This document shows positions 1 through 4,648 of a stretch of DNA of 22,435 bases, in pieces. The translations under genes and the position numbers were made by a program. How positions within the stretch are numbered: position 1 is the stretch's first letter; every line of letters starts with the position of its first letter. A model generated the notes under the pieces. It saw only the letters and a list, made by a program, of their open reading frames with translations. It did no database searches and was not told where the DNA came from. The stretch is from Candidatus Omnitrophota bacterium (GTDB lineage Bacteria > Omnitrophota > Gorgyraeia > JAHIPI01), in NCBI GenBank assembly GCA_030616695.1, contig JAUWWU010000001.1, forward strand, positions 1-22,435, read 5' to 3'.

Positions 1-39
1 CGCCCTTTTACCACCACTTTTACCACCGATCTGATTCAT
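1..39 (-). CDS. possible start of a gene running off the left edge
   Basis: An ATG at 39-37 on the minus strand opens 13 codons (MNQIGGKSGGKRA) that continue past the window edge. AAAGGAG lies upstream, but its spacing of about 12 nt is long. The Gly-Lys-rich start comes from a short near-tandem repeat (TTTTACCACC twice, within 4-27). Too little is visible to say whether this is a real protein. Confidence 0.2.
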   Translation of the reverse strand, partial: MNQIGGKSGGKRA

Positions 40-111
40 TTACTTAAACTGCTCCTTTATCCCCTCCGGGGACTTCCTTCGGTCGCTTTGGGGCGGGTGA
101 GGTAGAAACTG

Positions 112-447
112 TTAAAAGTATTTAAAATAGTATCGTGGTATGAAAAGTGACAGACAAATCAATGTTAATATTATAATCACAGATATCCATAGCCCGTTAG
201 AAAGAGCTTTATTTTGCCCTCTCACTTTAACTGCCATTACAATTGTAATTATAGGTATTAAAAAGAATGAAACTAAAATTGAACTTGTTATTAAAAAAAA
301 TGGCAAGGAATTTGCTTCAATCGCTTTTCCTAATGGATTGACTAAATAACTAACCACTTGTGGTAATAGTAGGAATAATGTTGGGATAAGCAATCCTGAA
401 ACGAACCATAATATCTTTACCCCAACGGCTCTTTTCTTCTCCATCAT
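112..447 (-). CDS. small hypothetical membrane protein (3 TM segments)
   Basis: I do not recognise this 111-aa protein. It has a short basic N-terminus (MMEKKR) and three hydrophobic segments at about residues 10-33, 48-72 and 86-104, so it is most likely an integral membrane protein with little soluble part. AGGAGG (454-449) lies 1 nt from the first ATG and 4 nt from the second (444), so translation may begin at the second Met. The 25 nt covering the ribosome-binding site and first codons are identical to those of the next gene upstream (537-920), while the proteins differ after MMEKKR. It lies in AT-rich accessory DNA. That it is a real gene is inferred mainly from the good ribosome-binding site and membrane pattern. 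Confidence 0.5.
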   Translation of the reverse strand: MMEKKRAVGVKILWFVSGLLIPTLFLLLPQVVSYLVNPLGKAIEANSLPFFLITSSILVSFFLIPIITIVMAVKVRGQNKALSNGLWISVIIILTLICLSLFIPRYYFKYF

Positions 448-455
448 TCCTCCTA
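431..455. repeat. 25-nt duplicated translation-start sequence, copy 1
   Basis: The 25 nt covering AGGAGG, both ATGs and the MEKK codons is identical to 904-928. The two genes diverge immediately beyond it. An 11-nt motif AAACTGCTCCT (46-56 and 492-502) followed by a degenerate TTTGGGGCRGGTGARG stretch also recurs beyond the 3' end of each gene, giving two cassette-like units of about 450-470 nt. Confidence 0.7.
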
Positions 456-536
456 GATTTTAGTCTATAGTCTATGGTCTATTGATTATCCAAACTGCTC
501 CTCCTTCGACAAACTCAGGACTTCACTTCGTTACGT

Positions 537-920
537 TTACTTTGGGGCAGGTGAAGAATCTTTTTTATCAATTGTATCATACAAAGATATGCAGGGAGTA
601 GATAAAACTTTCCACAAAGCGTAAACTACGCTGATAAACATAAAGCCTAAGAATATAAGTTTGACAACTATCGGAAAATTAATTAATTTAATAATTACCC
701 CAATAAATACTACACCTATTAAAGCGCCTAATACTGGATAAAATAATTTACTGGCATCACAAATAAAAAAATTTCGACATCGCCGACAATGACGAATGGT
801 TTTAAGAGGAACACGTAGAGAAGGGAACTTACTTGGTGGAGAAGAATGGAATGCAAGGCCAAGCCAAAAATTTAATCCACACCGTGGACATCTATCAATC
901 CACCTTTTCTTCTCCATCAT
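537..920 (-). CDS. small zinc-ribbon membrane protein, hypothetical
   Basis: This 127-aa protein starts MMEKKR and carries a CPRCG pair followed about 35 residues later by a CRRC pair, a plausible four-Cys zinc ribbon. Two hydrophobic segments follow (about residues 58-78 and 81-103), then a polar C-terminal tail. I chose the start at 920/917 because AGGAGG (927-922) sits directly upstream; a longer reading to 950 would place this site inside the gene. A sigma70-like promoter lies just upstream. The start region is a 25-nt duplicate of the one in the neighbouring gene at 447. Zinc-ribbon plus two-TM proteins are common among uncharacterised bacterial proteins; I cannot assign a function. Confidence 0.55.
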   Translation of the reverse strand: MMEKKRWIDRCPRCGLNFWLGLAFHSSPPSKFPSLRVPLKTIRHCRRCRNFFICDASKLFYPVLGALIGVVFIGVIIKLINFPIVVKLIFLGFMFISVVYALWKVLSTPCISLYDTIDKKDSSPAPK

Positions 921-928
921 TCCTCCTA
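904..928. repeat. 25-nt duplicated translation-start sequence, copy 2
   Basis: This is the second copy of the 25-nt ribosome-binding-site and start-codon sequence seen at 431-455, here in front of the zinc-ribbon membrane protein. The copies are in the same orientation, 473 nt apart. Confidence 0.7.
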
Positions 929-937
929 TTACTTCTA

Positions 938-966
938 ATTTTAGCACCAATATTGGGGATTTACAA
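938..966 (-). promoter_or_regulatory. sigma70-like promoter for the zinc-ribbon membrane protein
   Basis: On the minus strand TTGTAA (966-961) and TAAAAT (943-938) are separated by 17 nt. Transcription would begin near 931, leaving a leader of about 12 nt with the AGGAGG site before the start at 920/917. The -10 matches consensus at 5 of 6 positions and the -35 at 4 of 6. No experimental support is available. Confidence 0.35.
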
Positions 967-992
967 GTCCGCTATTGCAAGTAAGAAAGAAA

Positions 993-1055
993 GGGTCAGA
1001 CCCACCTTATGTAAACTTCGCTGTATTTGTAGTTAACATAACGAGTGTCTGACCC
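993..1055. repeat. REP-like palindromic element (GGGTCAGAC termini)
   Basis: GGGTCAGAC (993-1001) pairs perfectly with GTCTGACCC (1047-1055). Inside, TTATGTAAAC (1007-1016) pairs at 9 of 10 positions with GTTAACATAA (1032-1041), leaving a loop of about 15 nt. A related but unpaired GGGGTCAGG half lies near 1425. Nested palindromes with GGGTCAGAC ends resemble REP elements mobilised by RAYT (TnpA-REP) transposases. No such transposase is in this window. Confidence 0.6.
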
Positions 1056-1065
1056 CATACAACTG

Positions 1066-1094
1066 GCCGTCTCCGACGGCTTCGCAATGACGGG
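1066..1094. repeat. short REP-like hairpin (GCCGTC-TCC-GACGGC)
   Basis: A perfect 6-bp stem with a 3-nt loop (1066-1080) is followed by TTCGCAATGACGGG. Read on the other strand this is the GTCATTGCGAAGCCGTC pattern, which I recognise as a frequent intergenic repeat in bacterial genomes. It adjoins the GGGTCAGAC palindrome and has no coding content of its own. Confidence 0.45.
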
Positions 1095-1103
1095 TAAAAA
1101 ATA

Positions 1104-1121
1104 CTGGCGGAGAGTGGAGGA
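1104..1121. repeat. 18-nt direct repeat, tRNA-Ser 3'-end-like, left copy
   Basis: CTGGCGGAGAGTGGAGGA occurs here and again at 2735-2752 in the same orientation. On the minus strand it reads TCCTCCACTCTCCGCCAG, which fits the end of a T-arm, a CACTCTCC acceptor strand, discriminator G and CCA of a tRNA-Ser. The upstream parts of a tRNA are absent at both copies. It could be an att core left by integration into a tRNA-Ser gene, or a dispersed repeat. Confidence 0.5.
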
Positions 1122-1206
1122 TACTAACTCATCTGTATATAAAATGCCCTCCACTTCACGTTTTTGTTCACGTTTTTTCTCGATTATGTCTACTATTATC
1201 ATATCA

Positions 1207-1410
1207 TCAAATCCTACTTGCCGCAAGCACTTTGTCTTGCCCCTCAACTGAAATATGGGCGTAATATTTTAATACAACCTTTATATCCTTGATGCCCGCT
1301 ATGGACATAGCGTCTGCCATAGGAACGCCTTTGTTGTTTGCACATCTTGTTAGAAACCGATGCCTAAAATAATGAGGCGTGATCTCTATGCCTATAACCT
1401 GTTTGGTAGT
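1207..1410 (-). pseudogene. tyrosine recombinase (integrase) C-terminal remnant
   Basis: The minus strand from 1410 to the TGA at 1209-1207 encodes about 67 residues with the C-terminal pattern of a phage/Xer-type tyrosine recombinase. PHYFRHRFLTR matches the HxxRH box, and KYYAHIS matches the nucleophilic-Tyr box with its trailing His-hydrophobic pattern. The usual LGH motif between them reads AGI, so the second active-site His is lost. The frame has stops just upstream (1413-1411 and further), and there is no start codon or N-terminal core-binding domain, so this is a truncated non-functional fragment. An adjacent frame carries a short uninterrupted stretch over about 1395-1535 that I cannot identify. 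Confidence 0.65.
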
Positions 1411-1568
1411 TTACGTCGGCTAGAGGGGTCAGGTTAGACTCGAATAAAATTAGAAGGTGTTTTCGATGTTCCCATGATACTTCACCCGAGGTAGATTTGG
1501 GAATGCCCTGTTTAAGGATATTCTACAATTCAGTATGTAATAGGGTGTTACTTTGTGGCCCGTCTTTT
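1411..1568. other. spacer with no recognised gene
   Basis: This AT-rich stretch holds a GGGGTCAGG half-element near 1425 and frame-broken coding-like sequence that may be more of the decayed recombinase or its neighbour. I see no intact gene, RNA or clear terminator for the 332-aa gene that ends at 1569. Confidence 0.4.
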
Positions 1569-2567
1569 TTAAAAGTCTGAAATCCCGATCTTTTCTAAAA
1601 TTTCTTTCGTTTTCTTATATGTGCGACTTTCTGGTGGTAAAACCGACCATATCTTTTTCAGTTTTTTTGTCACCGTCTCTAAACTTTTTTTACGTTTCTT
1701 ATAAAGCAATGCCAGGGCTTTAAGCTGCATGGTATCGCTTATTTCAGTAAAGATTTTTTGAATCTTTTCTTTCTGTTGTTCTTCCTTCTCCCCCTTTTCC
1801 CATAAAGAAAATAATTGACCCTTAAGTGCATCCAGAATCTTTCGATTGATTTTCTCGGTTTTGAGGTTCTCAACTTCGTCAATCAAGTAGTCCCCGATCG
1901 ACCATAGCATTTTTTCATACTCTTCGGCACTATCCCTTGCCTTGACCAGATTATTTACTAGCTTGCTAAGAAAAGTCGGGTCGTGGGCTATGGATTTATA
2001 TCCTTTTGCTTGTTTTTTAAACTGCTCTCCAACTTCGCTTTTTTTTAAATCTTGCGTAAATCTTTCCACTAAATCGGGTGGTAATTCGTCAATTTTTAGA
2101 ACCGTATCTTTTTCTACAATATCTTCGGTCTCTTTAACCAATTTATAGGCCGCGAAGAGAATGATGAGATGTTGAACGCCTTTTCCTTTTAGATATTGTT
2201 TTATTTGACCTTCTCCCTGTACGCCTTCAGCCCGACTTAATAAATTCATAAAAATGGAAAATTCTTCAAGGGTTAAACCTTTCGTTAATTCTATAGAGCC
2301 TATTTGTAAATCATGAAAATTTTTAATGAATTGTTTCGTCACAGCATTCTTGGCCTTAATCTCTTCGCCATTGATGAAAAAAATATTTTGTGATATAGAA
2401 AAGACCAAAGGATGTTTATCCGATATCAATGCATTAGCCTTTATAAAAATTTCGCCTAACCTCTTTTTTACTGCGGGATGGTTAGATGTATAAAGTCTCA
2501 CTATAGTGCAAATATGCGCCAGACTTGAAAAGAGATTATAATATGTATGTGAATTATTTTTATCCAT
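1569..2567 (-). CDS. hypothetical 332-aa helical protein
   Basis: I do not recognise a named family with confidence. The protein is soluble, Lys/Glu-rich and predicted mostly helical, with no signal peptide or membrane segment. Its first 130 residues carry the motif LYTSNHPAVKK (about 25-35), then a short beta-like stretch (VFSISQNIFFINGEEI) and a helix block ending LTLEEFSIFMNLL. That arrangement resembles N-terminal modules I associate with some bacterial HEAT-repeat or HD-domain proteins, but no HD or kinase motif is visible. The rest is charged helices ending in EKIGISDF. The ATG at 2567 has AAGGAG about 7 nt upstream. It stands alone between a recombinase remnant and a long repeat-rich spacer, and may be cargo of a decayed mobile element. 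Its low GC contrasts with the core genes further right. Confidence 0.6.
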   Translation of the reverse strand: MDKNNSHTYYNLFSSLAHICTIVRLYTSNHPAVKKRLGEIFIKANALISDKHPLVFSISQNIFFINGEEIKAKNAVTKQFIKNFHDLQIGSIELTKGLTLEEFSIFMNLLSRAEGVQGEGQIKQYLKGKGVQHLIILFAAYKLVKETEDIVEKDTVLKIDELPPDLVERFTQDLKKSEVGEQFKKQAKGYKSIAHDPTFLSKLVNNLVKARDSAEEYEKMLWSIGDYLIDEVENLKTEKINRKILDALKGQLFSLWEKGEKEEQQKEKIQKIFTEISDTMQLKALALLYKKRKKSLETVTKKLKKIWSVLPPESRTYKKTKEILEKIGISDF

Positions 2568-2734
2568 TTATAAACTCCTTTTTTACCTTTCTTATGTAGA
2601 TTTGCAGGTTTTCTATTTATATCTGCTATTTATATCTGGGGACCACCCTATTATCTATTATTTACAGGATGTCTTCTCTGGAACAGCCCCGTTTTATCAC
2701 TCCGTCACTATCTTTCAAGCACCCCCTATCAAGG

Positions 2735-2752
2735 CTGGCGGAGAGTGGAGGA
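2735..2752. repeat. 18-nt direct repeat, tRNA-Ser 3'-end-like, right copy
   Basis: This is identical to 1104-1121. The two copies bracket about 1.6 kb that contains the recombinase fragment and the 332-aa gene. Flanking bases on either side differ between the copies. Confidence 0.5.
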
Positions 2753-2793
2753 GTCGGTTAAGCGTAAATCTATAAGTCTCCGTCGATAAATAG

Positions 2794-2820
2794 CTTATAA
2801 CATAACTCTTTTATTGTCAA
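2794..2820 (-). promoter_or_regulatory. possible sigma70 promoter for the 332-aa gene
   Basis: A perfect TTGACA (2820-2815) is followed after 15 nt by TATAAG (2799-2794) on the minus strand. The spacer is 2 nt shorter than ideal. If used, the transcript would have a leader of about 220 nt that includes the 18-nt tRNA-like repeat. Confidence 0.3.
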
Positions 2821-2952
2821 GGAATTAAGGTGTACGGATGTTTACATTTGGTTACATTTGTATGCGGGTGTTACTGAGTTGGATAGGCACAATTTGGGCA
2901 CACATTCAGCACTATTTAATCTGGGGTAAGCCTATTCTATTCAAGAAGAAAT

Positions 2953-2980
2953 TGGGGACGTAGTACTTTGGGACACTACA
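2953..2980. repeat. GGGGACG REP-like half-element
   Basis: ATTGGGGACGTAGTACTTTG and the following GGGACACTAC resemble one arm of the GGGGACG-type REP palindromes seen in more complete form at 22134-22282. No matching inverted arm is present nearby, so this is likely a decayed copy. Confidence 0.4.
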
Positions 2981-2999
2981 CTATAGGCAATAAAGGTGG

Positions 3000-3464
3000 T
3001 TAGATAGGTGGGTCATCTTTGCCCCAAAAGAGCTTATCAAATTTATCTGCATAATTTTTTACCCAATCCTCAGAAGCTTCGGCAAAGCTAACCTCTCGAC
3101 CCAGTTGAAATGAGCGGGAGGACCTATATCCGTCTATCGCATGCATCTGTTCTATAAGCTTGACTTTGAATGCGTCGGAATGTTCACAAAAAGAAACTCC
3201 AATATTATAAAAGCCTAGATTTTCTTCGTTTTTTTGGACATGCTTTACTACGGCCTTTATTTTGTGCAATATATTTTGAATTGGGAGTTGCAGGAGTATT
3301 ATCTCTCCACAATATGCAAAGTATTTAGATAAAAAAAGGAGCCCTCCTTCGCTAATATTAAATAGTCGGCTTCTGTCTTGTATATTTTTTGGAATAAGTT
3401 GAAATTCCAACGGAAAACATATAGGGTGCCTTATAAAGCGCCTTTTTTCCTTTACTAGTGACAT
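3000..3464 (-). CDS. PilZ-domain protein (c-di-GMP-binding type)
   Basis: This 154-aa protein has the two signature c-di-GMP contacts of PilZ domains: RRFIR (RxxxR, residues 8-12) and NISEGG (N/DxSxxG, residues 36-41), followed by the beta-rich barrel to about residue 105. A C-terminal extension of about 40 residues, including DWVKNYADKFDKLFW, is helical and has no known motif. Nothing suggests a signal peptide or membrane anchor, so it is probably a cytoplasmic effector or adaptor. The ATG at 3464 follows GGAGGT at good spacing, and a strong sigma70-like promoter lies about 60 nt upstream, so it is expressed as its own unit. No diguanylate cyclase or target gene lies beside it, so its output is unknown. 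Confidence 0.8.
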   Translation of the reverse strand: MSLVKEKRRFIRHPICFPLEFQLIPKNIQDRSRLFNISEGGLLFLSKYFAYCGEIILLQLPIQNILHKIKAVVKHVQKNEENLGFYNIGVSFCEHSDAFKVKLIEQMHAIDGYRSSRSFQLGREVSFAEASEDWVKNYADKFDKLFWGKDDPPI

Positions 3465-3524
3465 AGCTTATCTACCTCCTCAAAATAATGCTGGCAATGT
3501 CTATTTCTTACATACTAACATTAC

Positions 3525-3553
3525 ATAATACCATATTTTAGCGAAATTGACAA
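3525..3553 (-). promoter_or_regulatory. sigma70-like promoter for the PilZ gene
   Basis: On the minus strand TTGTCA (3553-3548) and TATTAT (3530-3525) are separated by exactly 17 nt, with 5 of 6 consensus matches in each hexamer. The start site would be near 3517, giving a leader of about 55 nt that ends in GAGGAGGT before the ATG. Confidence 0.6.
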
Positions 3554-3592
3554 CGGAAATTAAAAAAAACACCATATTTTCTAGGAGCTTTG

Positions 3593-3672
3593 GGGGACGG
3601 TCCTTTTGAGGACACTTTCCGCTTTGGAATTGGGGCAGTTGTACTAGCTCCACACAGGAAAGTGTACCCTGA
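3593..3672. repeat. GGGGACGG REP-like remnant with ACACTTTCC inverted repeat
   Basis: GGGGGACGGTCC is followed by ACACTTTCC, whose complement GGAAAGTGT recurs about 30 nt later, forming a small hairpin. The pattern matches the GGGGACG family of intergenic palindromes elsewhere in the window. No gene lies in this stretch. Confidence 0.4.
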
Positions 3673-3680
3673 GACATACT

Positions 3681-3715
3681 ACAAATAAAAAAGGCGCTAG
3701 GGTATGCCTAACGCC
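3681..3715 (-). terminator. intrinsic terminator for the minus-strand tRNA/gltX block
   Basis: The minus strand reads GGCGTTAGG, loop CATAC, CCTAGCGCC: a 9-bp stem with one G-U pair (3715-3693). It is followed directly by six U residues (3692-3687) and AUUUG. It lies about 130 nt downstream of tRNA-Ser, where the long leftward gene block ends. Confidence 0.8.
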
Positions 3716-3769
3716 ATTACGATTATCCTCTTGTAATTATATCAAATGCGGAGAAACGATGCTTCAACT

Positions 3770-3787
3770 CACCACTCCTTTGTGGTG
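3770..3787. other. small hairpin downstream of tRNA-Ser
   Basis: CACCAC and GTGGTG are separated by 6 nt, giving a short perfect stem without a U-run on either strand. It lies between tRNA-Ser and the intrinsic terminator and may help processing of the tRNA trailer. The surrounding 3716-3844 stretch holds no gene. Confidence 0.3.
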
Positions 3788-3844
3788 GGATGTATTTTAT
3801 CGCCAAGATAGCCTTATGTCAAGGCAAAAGTGGGTCAAAGACAA

Positions 3845-3932
3845 TGGCGGAAGGAGCAGGATTCGAACCTGCGAGACCTTGCGGCCTGGACGCTTTCGAG
3901 GCGTCTGGATTCAACCACTCTCCCATCCTTCC
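3845..3932 (-). tRNA. tRNA-Ser (anticodon CGA)
   Basis: The 88-nt minus-strand sequence folds as a class II tRNA. The acceptor GGAAGGA pairs with TCCTTCC, followed by discriminator G and an encoded CCA. The anticodon stem GACGC/GCGTC closes the loop CTCGAAA (anticodon CGA, codon UCG). There is a long variable arm (CCAGGCCGCAAGGTCTC region) and a T-loop TTCGAAT. A discriminator G and long variable arm are typical of tRNA-Ser. It is the last gene before the terminator at 3687-3715. Confidence 0.95.
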
Positions 3933-3938
3933 GATTTA

Positions 3939-3947
3939 TTATCCACA
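3939..3947 (+). promoter_or_regulatory. perfect DnaA-box 9-mer (TTATCCACA) between tRNA genes
   Basis: TTATCCACA matches the bacterial DnaA-box consensus exactly and lies in the 25-nt spacer between tRNA-Ser and tRNA-Leu. Two further perfect copies lie at 8701-8709 and 10296-10304. Whether DnaA binds here is unknown. Confidence 0.35.
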
Positions 3948-3957
3948 GATAATAATG

Positions 3958-4044
3958 TGGTGCGCGGGGCGAGACTTGAACTCGCATAGCCTTACGGCCA
4001 CAAGGCCCTCAACCTTGCGTGTCTGCCAATTCCACCACCCGCGC
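3958..4044 (-). tRNA. tRNA-Leu (anticodon GAG)
   Basis: The 87-nt minus-strand sequence has acceptor GCGCGGG pairing with CCCGCGC, discriminator A and an encoded CCA. Anticodon stem CAAGG/CCTTG closes loop TTGAGGG (anticodon GAG, reading CUC/CUU). There is a long class II variable arm and a T-loop TTCAAGT. All features fit tRNA-Leu. It lies 25 nt upstream of tRNA-Ser in the same direction and is probably cotranscribed. Confidence 0.95.
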
Positions 4045-4060
4045 AATTTGATATATCTTA

Positions 4061-4303
4061 CTATGAGGTTTTTACTAAATCTAGCTTTTCTTTTCTCGTA
4101 AGCTTCTTTATTGCCGCTTCTTTTTTAAGAGCTGTGGATTTACTTATTAGTGTTTCTGAATAAACTAGTTTAACCGGCCTTCTGACTCTTGTAAAGCGCC
4201 CGCCATGTCCCGTATTATGCTCGGTTAAACGCCTATCAAGGTTGTTTGTAATGCCTGTGTAAAGCTTGGTGTCTCTACAACGTATAATATAGACGTGCCA
4301 CAT
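4061..4303 (-). CDS. small GIY-YIG domain protein (UPF0213-like)
   Basis: The 80-aa protein begins MWHVYIIRC and continues with LYTGITNNLDRRLTEHN, the GIY-YIG pattern (here VYI...YTG) followed by the conserved Arg and His-Asn region. The C-terminus KSTALKKEAAIKKLTRKEKL is the usual basic helix. This matches the short single-domain GIY-YIG proteins common in bacteria, thought to be nuclease-like; their cellular role is unclear. I chose the ATG at 4303 because the family starts at this point. An in-frame GTG at 4426 would add 41 residues encoded by an imperfect direct repeat unlike any GIY-YIG protein. No good ribosome-binding site precedes 4303. It lies between tRNA-Leu and tRNA-Gln in the same orientation. 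Confidence 0.75.
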   Translation of the reverse strand: MWHVYIIRCRDTKLYTGITNNLDRRLTEHNTGHGGRFTRVRRPVKLVYSETLISKSTALKKEAAIKKLTRKEKLDLVKTS

Positions 4304-4385
4304 GGTTAGATTCTTCGTCGGTCGAATCTTGTTGAGATTGGGCATTTCCTCGCGCATTTCGCGCTCGGTCACTAAGTTCCTCATG

Positions 4386-4497
4386 TTCGTCGGATCGCTT
4401 AACGCGACTTTAGGACCAGATTTCACGGAGCAGGCACTTCAACCACTAAAACCCTCCTATTCGTCGGGTTTCTTAACGTGGCTTTAGTGCCAAATCT
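4386..4497. repeat. imperfect 38-nt direct repeat with 74-nt period
   Basis: The 38-nt segments at 4386-4423 and 4460-4497 match at 29 of 38 positions, both beginning TTCGTCGG and including CTTAACG...CTTTAG. Most differences are transitions. They fill the spacer between the GIY-YIG gene and tRNA-Gln. Duplication of a trailer or leader segment seems likelier than coding sequence. Confidence 0.5.
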
Positions 4498-4514
4498 CGT
4501 ATAGCGAGATTTGG
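4490..4514 (-). other. 10-bp perfect hairpin starting at the tRNA-Gln CCA
   Basis: On the minus strand CCAAATCTCG (4514-4505), loop CTATA, CGAGATTTGG (4499-4490) form a perfect 10-bp stem. The first three bases are the encoded CCA end of tRNA-Gln. No U-run follows, so it is not an obvious terminator. It could be a processing signal or a structure that masks the tRNA 3' end until cleavage. Confidence 0.6.
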
Positions 4515-4586
4515 CTGCCCCGCTTGGACTCGAACCAAGAAATCGTGCTCCAGAGGCACGTGTTTTACCAATTAGACTACAGGGCA
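4512..4586 (-). tRNA. tRNA-Gln (anticodon CTG)
   Basis: The 75-nt minus-strand sequence has acceptor TGCCCTG pairing with CGGGGCA (one G-U), discriminator G and an encoded CCA. Anticodon stem CGTGC/GCACG closes loop CTCTGGA (anticodon CTG, codon CAG). T-stem CTTGG/CCAAG holds loop TTCGAGT. The variable loop is 4 nt and the D-stem has a weak third pair, both compatible with tRNA-Gln. It lies 62 nt downstream of gltX in the same direction. Confidence 0.93.
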
Positions 4587-4594
4587 ATTATTCT

Positions 4595-4623
4595 GTATTC
4601 CGTCGTCCGTATATCGTATACCG
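4595..4623. repeat. CGTATACCG-type intergenic repeat, single arm
   Basis: GTATTCCGTCGTCCGTATAT and the following CGTATACCG belong to the same short repeat family as the rny-ymdB spacer (15439-15535). Here only one arm is present, between tRNA-Gln and gltX. Confidence 0.45.
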
Positions 4624-4648
4624 CCTAGCACTGTGAGAAAAATTTAGT

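Larger units (their letters stand above)
2568..2999. other. 432-nt spacer: leader, repeat and REP half-element
   Basis: No intact ORF is supported here. The spacer holds the long leader of the 332-aa gene, the right copy of the 18-nt tRNA-like repeat (2735-2752), a possible promoter (2794-2820), and a GGGGACG half-element near 2954 of the REP type. Two near-identical CTATTTATATCTG units lie at about 2613-2637. Confidence 0.5.

Noticed and set aside
140-349. 69-aa plus-strand ORF
   Set aside because: It is antisense to the small membrane protein gene, which has a far better ribosome-binding site and hydrophobic pattern.
996-1247. 83-aa minus-strand ORF overlapping the recombinase remnant
   Set aside because: It crosses REP-like palindromes in an unconserved frame, and the adjacent frame carries the recognisable recombinase motifs.
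2735-2752. Partial or degenerate tRNA-Ser gene
   Set aside because: Only the acceptor-end bases match. No T-loop, anticodon or D-arm is present at either copy.
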